A DNA stretch of 64,000 nucleotides from positions 62,001-126,000 of the forward strand of contig CAUJHW010000005.1 in assembly GCA_963205005.1 (NCBI GenBank), given 5' to 3'. Below the pieces are notes generated by a model that did no database searches, was not told the DNA's origin, and was given only the letters and a program-made list of their open reading frames with translations. Below are positions 19,282 to 29,984 of the stretch, piece by piece (position 1 is the stretch's first letter; each line of letters begins with the position of its first letter). The DNA is from Pseudomonadota bacterium (GTDB lineage Bacteria; Pseudomonadota; Alphaproteobacteria; Caulobacterales; Caulobacteraceae). The position numbers were made by a program, and so were the translations under genes.

Positions 19282-19461
19282 TCAGATCGTGGCGTCGAAG
19301 ACTTCGGCGCCGGGGGTGTTCTTGCGGATGTTCTCGATGGCCTTCTTGGCGCCGGACTTCGACGAATAGGCGTCGGTGGAGAAGACCACCTCACCGTTCT
19401 GCACGAAGCGCACCCGGTGTTCGCCGACCTTGTCCTTGTAGATCTCGAACCTGTGGGCCAC
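19282..19461 (-). CDS. DUF1508 (YegP-family) small protein, copy 1
   Basis: 59 aa from a GTG at 19461 that has AGGAG 7 nt upstream. Sequence VAHRFEIYKDKVGEHRVRF, then NGEVVFSTDAYSSK and AKKAIENIRKNTPGA, is the single DUF1508 repeat: a small beta-beta-beta-alpha unit of unknown function found in YegP-like proteins. It lies 103 bp downstream of a paralogue on the same strand, with which it shares about half its residues by eye. Confidence 0.88.
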   Translation of the reverse strand: MAHRFEIYKDKVGEHRVRFVQNGEVVFSTDAYSSKSGAKKAIENIRKNTPGAEVFDATI

Positions 19462-19564
19462 CGCTCGTCTCCTGTTTTCAGCGAGCAACTTCGCCCCCGG
19501 CTTTCAAGTCTACCCTCGAAGGCGTGGGGTCAACCGTTGAAAGCTACAATCGTGTGACGACAGA

Positions 19565-19744
19565 TCAGTCGGTGGTGTCGTCCACCTCGGCGTCGGGGCC
19601 GTTCTTCTTGATGCTGTCGATGGCCGCCTTGGCGCTGGCCTTGGAGGCATAGCCCTCGGTCGAGAACATGGTTTCGCTGTTGTACTTGAAGCGGACCCGG
19701 AACTCGCCGGCCTTGTCCTTGTAGATCTCGAACTTGTGGGCCAT
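19565..19744 (-). CDS. DUF1508 (YegP-family) small protein, copy 2
   Basis: 59 aa; MAHKFEIYKDKAGEFRVRFK, then NSETMFSTEGYASK and AKAAIDSIKKNGPDAE. GGAGG stands 7 nt before the ATG at 19744. Compared with copy 1 the fold pattern is kept and the acidic C-terminus differs (EVDDTTD). YegP of E. coli carries two such repeats in one chain, so this pair could be the split equivalent and may work as a heterodimer (inference). Confidence 0.9.
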   Translation of the reverse strand: MAHKFEIYKDKAGEFRVRFKYNSETMFSTEGYASKASAKAAIDSIKKNGPDAEVDDTTD

Positions 19745-19857
19745 CGCGGCGCCTCCATTTTTTTGACGAAGCAGAACGAGCCGCGCCCCCGTGACGATCC
19801 TGATCATGCCCGGCGGGTCTGGCAAGCCTCCGCCGCATTCGCCTATAAGGTGGCCCC

Positions 19858-20394
19858 ATGTCGCGAACCTCACTGATCGGCGCGCTTGCGCTCGCCGCCC
19901 TCGCCACGGGCTGCGCGCCCAGCCTGGGCCCTCCGCCGCCCAACGCCCCGCCGCCGCGGGTGCTCGGGTCGGCCACCTTCTCGCCCGGCGACTTTGCCTG
20001 GTCGCAGCGGCCGGGCGCCAACATCATCGCCGGCAAGGTGGCGTTCCGGCAGGGCGCGGTGCGCTACACCTGCGCCGGAGCCAGCGTGGTGCTGACGCCG
20101 GAGACGCCGTGGTCCACGCGCCGGATGGCGGCGCTGTACGGCTCGGCCGAGCGGGCCGCCCTGCCCGCCGATGAGGTCCGCGCACGAACGCCCAGCGCCC
20201 CGGCCGGCGACGCCGGGCCCTATGTGAAGCGCACCACCTGCGACGACGCCGAGCAGTTTGCCTTCGGCAACCTGGCGGACGGATCCTGGTACGTGATCAC
20301 CGTGGTGCGCCCGGTGGGCGGGACCGGCGGGACCATGGCGCTGATGAAGCGGGTCACGGTCCGCGGCGGGCGGACCGTGCCGGTGGTTCTGTAG
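19858..20394 (+). CDS. Putative lipoprotein, conserved hypothetical
   Basis: 178 aa. The N-terminus MSRTSLIGALALAALATGCAP has a lipobox (LATGC, Cys19), so the mature protein should be lipid-anchored in the envelope. A Pro-rich linker (PPPPNAPPPR) precedes a globular domain with two Cys (YTCAGAS and TTCDDAEQ). No known family recognised. Divergent from the DUF1508 genes and convergent with clpB. Confidence 0.82.
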   Translation: MSRTSLIGALALAALATGCAPSLGPPPPNAPPPRVLGSATFSPGDFAWSQRPGANIIAGKVAFRQGAVRYTCAGASVVLTPETPWSTRRMAALYGSAERAALPADEVRARTPSAPAGDAGPYVKRTTCDDAEQFAFGNLADGSWYVITVVRPVGGTGGTMALMKRVTVRGGRTVPVVL

Positions 20395-20529
20395 CTAGGC
20401 TCTTCACCCCGCGGCCGCGCTTGCGTGGACAGGGGGATCCAGACGGTATCCACATGGCGACCTGAGGCGCGAAGCGCGGCCCGGGTCCCCCGGTTCGGCC
20501 TGTGGCCGACCGGAGGATGACGATTTTGG

Positions 20530-23115
<2,586 letters not shown>

Positions 23116-23181
23116 GGTGTCCCCTCAGGAGGCGGATTGCGACCGGTCGCCTCCAGGGAGCACGACCGAACCGCGAGCCTG

Positions 23182-23209
23182 AGATAGTGTGGCACAAGAG
23201 CCACACAAG
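23182..23209 (-). promoter_or_regulatory. Candidate heat-shock promoter with inverted repeat upstream of clpB
   Basis: On the minus strand CTTGTG (23209-23204) is followed after 16 nt by CTATCT (23187-23182), resembling the alphaproteobacterial sigma-32 pattern CTTG and CYTATNT. The spacer is almost filled by a perfect 7-bp inverted repeat GTGTGGC / GCCACAC (23187-23193 and 23200-23206). It is not a CIRCE element. The transcript would have a leader of about 60 nt before clpB. Confidence 0.4.
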
Positions 23210-23328
23210 AGGCGTTGCGCTGGATCAAGCGTGGGGTTTTGGACGGCGCCCAGGCGGACGTCGCGTTTTCATCCAATCGCCACACCGCCTTCACGATGCC
23301 GCGTTGAACGTGGTCGACACACGCAGGC

Positions 23329-24681
23329 ATGGAACACGCCGCGATCCGACTGCGTCTGGCCTTCATCGACCCTGGTCTGCGGAAGGCGCCGTTCCTGCTG
23401 GAGCTGCGCAACTGGCTGACACCCGATGTCGAGAGCCTGTACTGGTCGCAGCGCCCGATTGTCCGGCGTTACATGCGCAGCGCCGGCGTGGCGATGCATC
23501 CGCGTCCAGACCTCGACCTCACCGGCGCCCTTGAACTCTCCGACGCGGAGCTGCGACGCGCGATCGGTGACAAGGAGATGGCGCTGCGCCCTGCCAAGGC
23601 GCTCCGCAAGGCGCGCAGACTGCTGGCCGGCCTCGCCGCCTTCATCGACGGCGAGCGGATCAGCGCCATCTTCGTCTGGAACGGATCCAACCTGCGCGGC
23701 GCTCTGGCGATCTACCTTGCGCGTCAACGTGGCATACCCGTGATCCATGCTGAGCACGGCTACCTCTCCGGCACGACCCAGATTGACCTGGAAGGCGTCA
23801 ACGCGGCTTCGTCCGTCTGCCGGCTGGCGCGCGCTGGCCTCGTGCAACACCCTCGCGACTCCGCGCTGGACGCGACGCTCGACGCGGACATCGCCCGATT
23901 CAAGTCCGGCCAGAACATGCGAAACCTGGCCCCCCTGCCGCCTGCCGAGCTTCGGCGGGACAGGTTCGCGCGGCTTGCCAGCCGGGTCGGCTTCTGGCTC
24001 GAGCGCCGGGTCCTGCCGTACGTCAACCGGCTGAGCGTACCGACGATCCCGGCCAACCGTCTTCCTGAGCGGTACGTCCTGCTGCCGTTCCAGGTGCGAA
24101 GCGACTCGCAACTGGTGCTGCATTCACCGCACTACGGGGACGATCTGGAAGCCGTGGTCCGGGAGCTGGATCAGGCGGCGGCGCGAATCGACCCGGAGCT
24201 GCGCGTCGCCGTGAAGTTTCACCCGTTTGAACTGCCGCTGGTCCAGCTGGCCTATCGCCACCTGCCCAGGCGCTATCCGCGTGTCTGCTTTGTCAGCGGC
24301 GCGCCTATGAACCAGTTGCTGGAACACGCAACGGCCGTCGTGACCATCAATTCAACGACCGGCTTTGAGGCCCTGCTCTATGACAAGCCCGTCCTGTCGC
24401 TGGGCCGCAACTTCTACACCGTGCCTGGCATCGTCGAATGCCTTGAGCGCCGCGTCGACCTTGAGGCTACCTTGCGGCGGACGCTGAGCATCGCGCCCGA
24501 TACCCAGCGCCGCCGCGCATTCCTGCGCTTCGTCCGGGCGCATTTCCTCGTCCACGGCGGCTATCACGACTTCTCGGAGGCCAGCCTGCGGGCTGTCGCC
24601 TCGCGGATCGTCGACCTGCTCACCGTCACGCAGGAGGGCATGGTCGCCAGCCCCCAGGCCATGCTGCGCGCGGTCGCCTAG
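23329..24681 (+). CDS. Capsule polysaccharide biosynthesis protein, KpsS/KpsC-like glycosyltransferase
   Basis: 450 aa. The C-terminal half has the Capsule_synth pattern: VAVKFHPFELPL, then ATAVVTINSTTGFEALLYDKPVLSLGRN, as in the KpsC/KpsS Kdo transferases that start capsule assembly on a lipid. A central HAEHGYLSG segment fits too. No signal peptide or clear membrane helix. It is alone: no capsule export or sugar-nucleotide genes are near, so the polymer it serves is unknown. The family call rests on motifs only. Confidence 0.75.
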   Translation: MEHAAIRLRLAFIDPGLRKAPFLLELRNWLTPDVESLYWSQRPIVRRYMRSAGVAMHPRPDLDLTGALELSDAELRRAIGDKEMALRPAKALRKARRLLAGLAAFIDGERISAIFVWNGSNLRGALAIYLARQRGIPVIHAEHGYLSGTTQIDLEGVNAASSVCRLARAGLVQHPRDSALDATLDADIARFKSGQNMRNLAPLPPAELRRDRFARLASRVGFWLERRVLPYVNRLSVPTIPANRLPERYVLLPFQVRSDSQLVLHSPHYGDDLEAVVRELDQAAARIDPELRVAVKFHPFELPLVQLAYRHLPRRYPRVCFVSGAPMNQLLEHATAVVTINSTTGFEALLYDKPVLSLGRNFYTVPGIVECLERRVDLEATLRRTLSIAPDTQRRRAFLRFVRAHFLVHGGYHDFSEASLRAVASRIVDLLTVTQEGMVASPQAMLRAVA

Positions 24682-24740
24682 CGCCGCGACGCCCATTCCC
24701 GCCACTTCAAGCGCGAAGCTAGGACACGCGTGCGGTGAAA

Positions 24741-25172
24741 CTAGTTCAGTTCCGTCTTCTTCGGCGGTTCTGCCGGCAGGGGCGCGATAGGTACGCCGTC
24801 TTCGACCAGGTCGCGGACCTCCGCGGGCGTGGCCTGGCCGTAGATGGCGCGGTCCTCGGCCTTGCCCTCGTGGATGGCGCGGGCCTCGCGGGCGAAGGTG
24901 TCGCCGACGTCGTCGAAGTTGGCCTCCACGTGACGGCGGATGCGGCCGGCGGCTTCCATCATCATCGCCTGCATTTTCGCCGGTTCGATCTCGACGGCCG
25001 ACCGCTTCGTGCCGGCGACGGCCGGGGCCATGATCTGCTTGCGGACGGCTTTCGAGGCGCACATCGGGCATTCGATGAGGCCACGGCCCTGCTGGTCGTC
25101 GAAGTCGGCTGACGAGCCAAACCAGCCTTCGAACTCATGGTCGTGATCGCAGGTGAGCGCGTAGCGGATCAT
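24741..25172 (-). CDS. DUF1178 protein with zinc-ribbon-like N-terminus
   Basis: 143 aa. MIRYALTCDHDHEFEGWF, then IECPMCASKAVRKQIMAPAV give the C-x-n-CPMC arrangement of the DUF1178 family, probably a zinc ribbon. The rest is helical and acidic. Function unknown, but the gene is usually next to the nitrilase-family hydrolase and glutaredoxin, as here: the hydrolase gene ends 11 bp upstream on the same strand. Confidence 0.92.
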   Translation of the reverse strand: MIRYALTCDHDHEFEGWFGSSADFDDQQGRGLIECPMCASKAVRKQIMAPAVAGTKRSAVEIEPAKMQAMMMEAAGRIRRHVEANFDDVGDTFAREARAIHEGKAEDRAIYGQATPAEVRDLVEDGVPIAPLPAEPPKKTELN

Positions 25173-25183
25173 GATGTTGGGGA

Positions 25184-25999
25184 TCAGGGACCTGTGAAAG
25201 CGCGGGCGTTGGCCAGCGCGGGGATGGCGGCGCGGGCCTTGCCGGGCGCCTCCGGATCGAGGTCGGCCAAGAGCACGCCCGGTTCGTCGTGGTCAAGCAT
25301 CCCGAGCACCTGGCCCCAGGGGCCGACGGCGATGGAGTGTCCGTAGGTGCCGCGCCGGTCTTCGTGAAAGCCGCCCTGGGCGGCGGCCAGCACATAGCTG
25401 CCGGTCTCAATGGCCCGGGCGCGCATCAGCACCTCCCAGTGGGCCTCGCCGGTGGAGCGGGTGAAGGCCGCGGGGATGGTCATGACTTCGGCGCCTGCCA
25501 GCGCCAGCGCCCGGTAGAGCGCGGGGAAGCGCAGGTCGTAGCAGATGGTCAGGCCAAGTTTCAGGCCGTCCACATCGGCGGTGACGGCGCGGTCGCCGGG
25601 CTCGTAGGTTTCGGACTCGCGGGCAGTCTCGCCGTTGGGCAGGTTCACGTCGAACATGTGCAGCTTGTCGTAGGTCGCCGCGATGGACCCGTCCGGGCGG
25701 ACGAGGACCTGACGGTTGGCGACCTTGCCGTCCTCGCGCATCACCAGGGCCGAGCCGATGTCGATCCAGACGCCGAGCTCGCGGGCTGCCTCGCGCAGGC
25801 CGTTCACCACCGCATCGTCGGTCAGAGATGTCAGTTGCGGCATCAGGGCCTCGCGGTCCTTCTGCAGGATGTTGGTCCCCTCCGGCGTGATGATGAGGCG
25901 CGCGCCCGCGGCGGCGGCCTCGCGGACCAGCGGCAGGGTATGGTCGAGCGCCGCAGCGTGGCTGGCGGGCGTGCGGGTCTGGACGAGGGCGATGCGCAT
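25184..25999 (-). CDS. Carbon-nitrogen hydrolase (Nit1/Nit2 type)
   Basis: 271 aa nitrilase-superfamily enzyme. The Glu-Lys-Cys triad is visible in IITPEGTNI, YDKLHMFDV and LTICYDLRFP. The FDVNLPNGE segment is typical of the Nit branch that includes omega-amidase and deaminated-glutathione amidase; the linkage to glutaredoxin makes the latter a fair guess. Start at ATG 25999 (MRIALVQTRTP). Preceded by a palindromic repeat element and followed by the DUF1178 gene on the same strand. Confidence 0.92.
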   Translation of the reverse strand: MRIALVQTRTPASHAAALDHTLPLVREAAAAGARLIITPEGTNILQKDREALMPQLTSLTDDAVVNGLREAARELGVWIDIGSALVMREDGKVANRQVLVRPDGSIAATYDKLHMFDVNLPNGETARESETYEPGDRAVTADVDGLKLGLTICYDLRFPALYRALALAGAEVMTIPAAFTRSTGEAHWEVLMRARAIETGSYVLAAAQGGFHEDRRGTYGHSIAVGPWGQVLGMLDHDEPGVLLADLDPEAPGKARAAIPALANARAFTGP

Positions 26000-26009
26000 G
26001 TGGGGGCCC

Positions 26010-26153
26010 TTTTCCCTCCCCCTTAATGGGGAGGGGCGACTTGCCGAAGGTAAGCGGGGTGGGGAGGTCACGATCAGGCGCGGGGGCCTTCGCGAGGTTT
26101 CCCCACCGTGACCGCTTCGCGGTCTATCCCTCCCCATTAAGGGGAGGGAAAAG
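26010..26153. repeat. Palindromic intergenic repeat, family A, copy 1
   Basis: 144 bp element whose two ends are inverted copies of TTTTCCCTCCCC-TTAAT-GGGGAGGG (26010-26036 and 26128-26153). Each arm is itself a hairpin, with CCCTCCCC pairing to GGGGAGGG. The interior has GGTGGGGAGGT and, inverted, CCCCACCGTGACCGCTTCGCGG. It abuts the grxC stop codon. A second copy with a closely similar right half is at 50025-50171. Confidence 0.85.
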
Positions 26154-26411
26154 CTACGCCGCGAGTAGCGGATCGAGCTCACCCGCGCGTTCCAGGGCCA
26201 TCATGTCGTCGCAGCCACCGATGTGGCGATCGCCGATGAAGATCTGGGGGAAGGTGGCGCGCCCGCCGGATCGCTGGACCATCTCCTGGCGCTTGTCCGG
26301 ATCGAAGGCCGCCTCGATCTCGGTGAAGGCGACGCCCTTCTTCTCCAGCAGGTCGACCGCCCGGATGCAGTAGGGGCAGTAGGGCTTGGTGTAGATGGTG
26401 ATCTGGCTCAT
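26154..26411 (-). CDS. grxC: Glutaredoxin 3 (GrxC)
   Basis: 85 aa dithiol glutaredoxin. MSQITIYTKPYCPYCIRAV holds the CPYC redox site (Cys12, Cys15); RATFPQIFIGDRHIGGCDD has the cis-Pro TFPQIF loop and the GGCDD glutathione-binding motif. It reduces disulfides and glutathione mixed disulfides in the cytoplasm. In an alphaproteobacterial neighbourhood with comF, the Nit hydrolase and DUF1178, all on the minus strand. Confidence 0.97.
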   Translation of the reverse strand: MSQITIYTKPYCPYCIRAVDLLEKKGVAFTEIEAAFDPDKRQEMVQRSGGRATFPQIFIGDRHIGGCDDMMALERAGELDPLLAA

Positions 26412-26442
26412 GGCGCTCTGACGAAGTCGTTGCTGACGGAAT

Positions 26443-27216
26443 TCATATGGTGAGTCCCGCGACGTCGCGCACCCTGGCGACCACGGCCAGGTCGACGCGG
26501 GCAGCTCCGGCGGCCTTCAGGGCCCGCGCGCAGCCTTCGGCGGTGGCGCCGGTGGTCAGAACGTCATCAACCAGCAGGATGCGCAGGCCGGCCACCTGCG
26601 TCGCCCGGGTGGGCGGCACCTCGAAGGCCCCGGCGACGTTTCGCTTGCGTCCCGAGCCGGAGCGGCCGGCCTGGGTGGCGGTGGCGCGGCGCCGGACCAG
26701 GGCGTCAGGCAGGTAGGGCGTGCCGGTGAGGGCCGACAGCGGCCGGGCGATCTCGGCGGCCTGGTTGTAGCGCCGCCTCAGAAGGCGCAGCGGATGCAGC
26801 GGGACCGGCACGATGGCGTCGGCCTCTTCGATCAGCCCGCGGGCCGAGCGGGAGATCCAGCGCGCCAGCATCGGCGCAAGGTCCAGCCGGTCGGCGTGCT
26901 TGAGCTTGAGGATCGGATCGCGCGAGGTCTCGTCATAGAGGCAGGCGGCCCGGGCGGCGTCGAAGGCCCGGGGCTTCGCCAGGCAGGCGGCGCAGCGGGC
27001 GCCGGGATCGTACTCGAACGGCGTGCCGCAGCCGTCACAGACCGGGCCGTCGAGGAAGAGTATCCGGCTCCAGGCGTCGGCGGTGAATCCGCCGGCCATG
27101 GGACGGGGCCCGCCGTCCAGCGCCTGTGGCGGAAACAGCATGTCCAGCGCCCCGCGCCAGGCGGCCTGCGCTTTGGGCTTCCAACGGGCGGCGAAATCGC
27201 CATGTTCCGCGTTCAT
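26443..27216 (-). CDS. comF: ComF-family phosphoribosyltransferase-like protein
   Basis: 257 aa. An N-terminal four-Cys zinc finger (VCDGCGTPFEYD, ARCAACL) and a C-terminal PRTase domain with LLVDDVLTTGATAEGCARAL, the PRPP-binding motif. ComF proteins help take up or process single-stranded DNA in transformable bacteria and may interact with PriA. The chosen ATG (27216) overlaps by 2 bp the start codon of the divergent methyltransferase gene; a later start is possible, but the zinc-finger region has to be kept. Confidence 0.93.
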   Translation of the reverse strand: MNAEHGDFAARWKPKAQAAWRGALDMLFPPQALDGGPRPMAGGFTADAWSRILFLDGPVCDGCGTPFEYDPGARCAACLAKPRAFDAARAACLYDETSRDPILKLKHADRLDLAPMLARWISRSARGLIEEADAIVPVPLHPLRLLRRRYNQAAEIARPLSALTGTPYLPDALVRRRATATQAGRSGSGRKRNVAGAFEVPPTRATQVAGLRILLVDDVLTTGATAEGCARALKAAGAARVDLAVVARVRDVAGLTI

Positions 27217-28033
27217 GTCCGCCCCTCCCCGCCTCTTCGACCGCGCCCTGCATCGCCGGCGCCTTGACCGGGCGGCGCCGGGCTATGCGGACGCCGACTT
27301 CCTGCAGCGCCGCGCGGCCCAGGATATCGCCGAGCGGCTGGCCCCCATCCTGCGCAGCTTTCCGCTCGCCGTCGACCTCTCGGCGCGCGGCGGGGCGTTT
27401 CGCGAGGCGCTGGCGCTGGAGGCGCCCGGCCGGGTGGGCACGCTGATCGAGGCAGACCTGTCGCACCGGATGCTGGCCGGGCGGTCCGGACCCCGACTGG
27501 TGGCCGACGAGGAACGGCTGCCGTTCGCTGACGCCAGCCTGGACCTGATCGTCTCGACGCTGGGCCTGCACTGGACAAATGACGTGGTCGGCGCGCTGAT
27601 CCAGTGCCGCCGGGCGCTGAAGCCGGGCGGGCTGTTCATCGGCGCGTTCCTGGGCGGGACGACGCTGACCGAGTTGCGCCAGTCGCTGGTGGCCGCCGAG
27701 GTGGAGATTCTGGGCGGGGCGGGCTCGCGGGTGTCGCCGTTCGCGGACGGGCGAGACGCCGCCGGCCTGCTGGACCGCGCCGGGCTGAAGGAGCCGGTGG
27801 GCGACGTGGACACCGTGACCGTCACCTATGCCCACCTGCTGAAGCTGTTTCTCGACCTGCGGCAGATGGGCGAGACCAGTGTGCTGGCCGACCGCCACCC
27901 GAAGCCGTTGACCCGCATCCTGCTGGCCCGCACGGCGGAGATATACGCCGAGCGGTTCGGCCTGCCCGACGGGCGTATCCCGGCGACCTTCGAGATCGTC
28001 ACCCTGACCGGCTGGGCGGCGGGCGGCCAGTAG
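27215..28033 (+). CDS. SAM-dependent methyltransferase, NDUFAF5/BioC-like
   Basis: 272 aa. Opening LFDRALHRRRLDRAAPGYADADFLQRRAAQDIAERL and the class I fold with LIEADLSHRMLAG, ADEERLPFADASLDLIVSTL and LHWTNDVVGALIQCRRALKPGG match the alphaproteobacterial relatives of NDUFAF5 (complex I assembly) and BioC. The glycine-rich SAM loop is replaced by VDLSARGGAF, as in that group. ATG 27215 gives the family N-terminus. Its 5' end overlaps divergent comF, so both must share a very compact promoter region. Confidence 0.87.
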   Translation: MSAPPRLFDRALHRRRLDRAAPGYADADFLQRRAAQDIAERLAPILRSFPLAVDLSARGGAFREALALEAPGRVGTLIEADLSHRMLAGRSGPRLVADEERLPFADASLDLIVSTLGLHWTNDVVGALIQCRRALKPGGLFIGAFLGGTTLTELRQSLVAAEVEILGGAGSRVSPFADGRDAAGLLDRAGLKEPVGDVDTVTVTYAHLLKLFLDLRQMGETSVLADRHPKPLTRILLARTAEIYAERFGLPDGRIPATFEIVTLTGWAAGGQ

Positions 28034-28081
28034 GTCGAAGCTGACCGGGGGCTCCGCTCCCGTCGTTCCGGCCCGCGGCGA

Positions 28082-29059
28082 CTACCTCAGGATCGCGAAA
28101 TCTGCCCGTCGGCGGCGCGCCGCCGCGCCGATCCCGCCGAAACCGAGGATCATCAGCGCCCAGGCGCCAGGCTCTGGGGCCGGCGAGTAGTTGTAGGTCT
28201 GCAACTCGAGGCTTCCAGCCAGGACCTCAAGGGTCGACTGGGGCAGATCGATCAGCCCGACACTGAAGGTATGGCTGGCATCCAGGAGACCTGGCGCGGA
28301 TCGATTGACGTACAGTTTGGACCACAGGACAAATTCATCGCCCGCTTCCAGGTGCAGGCTGCCGTTGCACGCGGTGGCTCCAATCGAGTTGGTGAACAGC
28401 CCGGGTGTGCTGGGGGACAGGCTGGTGCGCTGGTCGCGGCCGGCGTTGGCGATGCCGATAGCTCCGGGCGTGCTACAGTCGGCCTGGAAGGCGCTGTTCA
28501 CGGCCCCGTTGGGCCCCCGGCCGAAGTTGAACCAGGGCGTCGCAGCAGAATTGCTGGCCAGGACGCTGCTGTCGAGAATGGCGAAGCCCGCCACGAGTCC
28601 GCTGGGCCCGGGCGGCGCGAAGCTGGCCAGGAAGTCGATGCTGGCGGAAAAGATCTCCGGATCGAGGTCGAAAGCCGGCCCGGTCCACTTGTACACTTGC
28701 ACGCCCTGAACGGCCGCGAGCGCGAAGTTTCCCTGCCCAGGCGTCACGCCGGGCCCCTGGGTGAAGGCTACCGCATGCAGATCCGCCAGAAGCCCGCTTT
28801 CACCCGGGTCCGCCCAAGCCGCCGCATTGCCACGGAACGTCAGGGTTGCGGCTGAAGCATTGAAGTCGGAACCCGACGATTCATTCCGCCCGGCGATGGC
28901 TGCCGGCTGAACTCCGCATTCGCCGAAATTGCAGAAGGCCACGGTCGTGGCGGCGAAGCTCCACGATAGCGTTTCCGCTGCCCGGGCGCCGCCCGCTGCA
29001 ATCATTCCCAATGATGCAACAGCGCCCACAATCGCGGCGCGGCGATTTCTGGATCTCAT
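28082..29059 (-). CDS. Secreted PEPxxWA-CTERM protein
   Basis: 325 aa from ATG 29059. Signal peptide IVGAVASLGMIAAGGARAAE, an exported beta-rich domain with scattered Cys, and the tail APEPGAWALMILGFGGIGAAARRRR with the PEPxxWA motif, membrane helix and Arg cluster. Mature function is unknown. It shares only the tail with the other member at 16701. Convergent with the methyltransferase gene 48 bp away. Confidence 0.88.
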   Translation of the reverse strand: MRSRNRRAAIVGAVASLGMIAAGGARAAETLSWSFAATTVAFCNFGECGVQPAAIAGRNESSGSDFNASAATLTFRGNAAAWADPGESGLLADLHAVAFTQGPGVTPGQGNFALAAVQGVQVYKWTGPAFDLDPEIFSASIDFLASFAPPGPSGLVAGFAILDSSVLASNSAATPWFNFGRGPNGAVNSAFQADCSTPGAIGIANAGRDQRTSLSPSTPGLFTNSIGATACNGSLHLEAGDEFVLWSKLYVNRSAPGLLDASHTFSVGLIDLPQSTLEVLAGSLELQTYNYSPAPEPGAWALMILGFGGIGAAARRRRADFAILR

Positions 29060-29229
29060 GTCAGTCCCCCTTGTGAAGGCGCCCCCGCGCCCTGCTCCTG
29101 AAACCAACACCGATTGAGCTTCGACGGGCCCGGAACACCTATCAAAAGAACATGGGTATCCCGTTCAAACAAGGACACTCGCCTTTGGGGGGAGCCTTGC
29201 TTCCCTTCCGCGCTTCCGACTGCGCCGGA

Positions 29230-29736
29230 CTACTGCGAGGGAACGTCGATCAGCTCGATCTCGAACAGCAGGGTGGAGTTGGCCGGGATCGGGTCGCGGT
29301 AGCGCTCGCCGTAGGCGATCTTCGCCGGGATGACGAACTCCCAGGTCTCGCCGACCCGCATCATCGGCACGCCCTCCTGCCAGCCCCGGATCAGGCGCGG
29401 CAGCGGGAAGGTGGCGGGCTCGCCGCGCTGGCGGGAGCTGTCGAACACCCGGCCGTCGATGAACCGTCCGACGTAGTGGATCGTCACAACCGAATCCGGC
29501 GCGGGACGCGGGGCGGAGGCTTTGGCCGCCTTGACCCGGTGTGCCTGCAGGCCGCTGGCGGTGACTGTCCAGCCGGGGCGCCGCGCGCTCCAGGCCTCGT
29601 AGGCGGCCTGGCCCTGTTCCCACTGCTGCTGGGGCGTGCCGGTATAAACCACCGGCGCCGCGGCGGGCGGGGCGGCGGTGGCGCAGGCTCCCAGGGTCAG
29701 GGCGGTGGCGAGGACGGGAATCAGGCGAACGGACAT
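29230..29736 (-). CDS. FKBP-type peptidyl-prolyl isomerase, lipoprotein
   Basis: 168 aa. Lipobox LGACATA (Cys18) after a short signal peptide, so envelope-anchored. The FKBP domain follows: VTIHYVGRFIDGRVFDSS, LIRGWQEGVPMMRVGE, IPAKIAYGERYRDPIPANSTLLFEIEL. It should speed folding of exported proteins. It lies alone on the minus strand, with a 500-bp gene-free region upstream that includes two runs of seven G about 85-105 bp before its start. Confidence 0.93.
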   Translation of the reverse strand: MSVRLIPVLATALTLGACATAAPPAAAPVVYTGTPQQQWEQGQAAYEAWSARRPGWTVTASGLQAHRVKAAKASAPRPAPDSVVTIHYVGRFIDGRVFDSSRQRGEPATFPLPRLIRGWQEGVPMMRVGETWEFVIPAKIAYGERYRDPIPANSTLLFEIELIDVPSQ

Positions 29737-29984
29737 GGCGGTTCCTGCGAAAAGCGGTCGCCGCTTTCGTAGGATGGGTCCGGGCCGGGGGGAAGGTGTC
29801 GGTTGACCGGGCGCCCGATCAGGGGGGGCTGGGGGGGCTGTTCAGGATCCGAACCGGATGCGGGCCAACCGACAGGTGGCAATAGACAGGCCCGCTGTGG
29901 CCGGGACTTGCCCGGATTGGGGCCATTTCGCGGCGTTGTGCGGCGGCCACACGGCGGCGCGAAACCTCGCCGGACAGGCGAAGG

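Noticed and set aside
26010..26036. Arms of repeat A as intrinsic terminators
   Set aside because: The T-run lies before rather than after the hairpin on the relevant strands, so the element is better described as a repeat.
29845..29860. T-loop-like GGTTCGGATCC on the minus strand, possible tRNA
   Set aside because: The T stem has a mismatch, and no acceptor, D or anticodon arms could be fitted around it.
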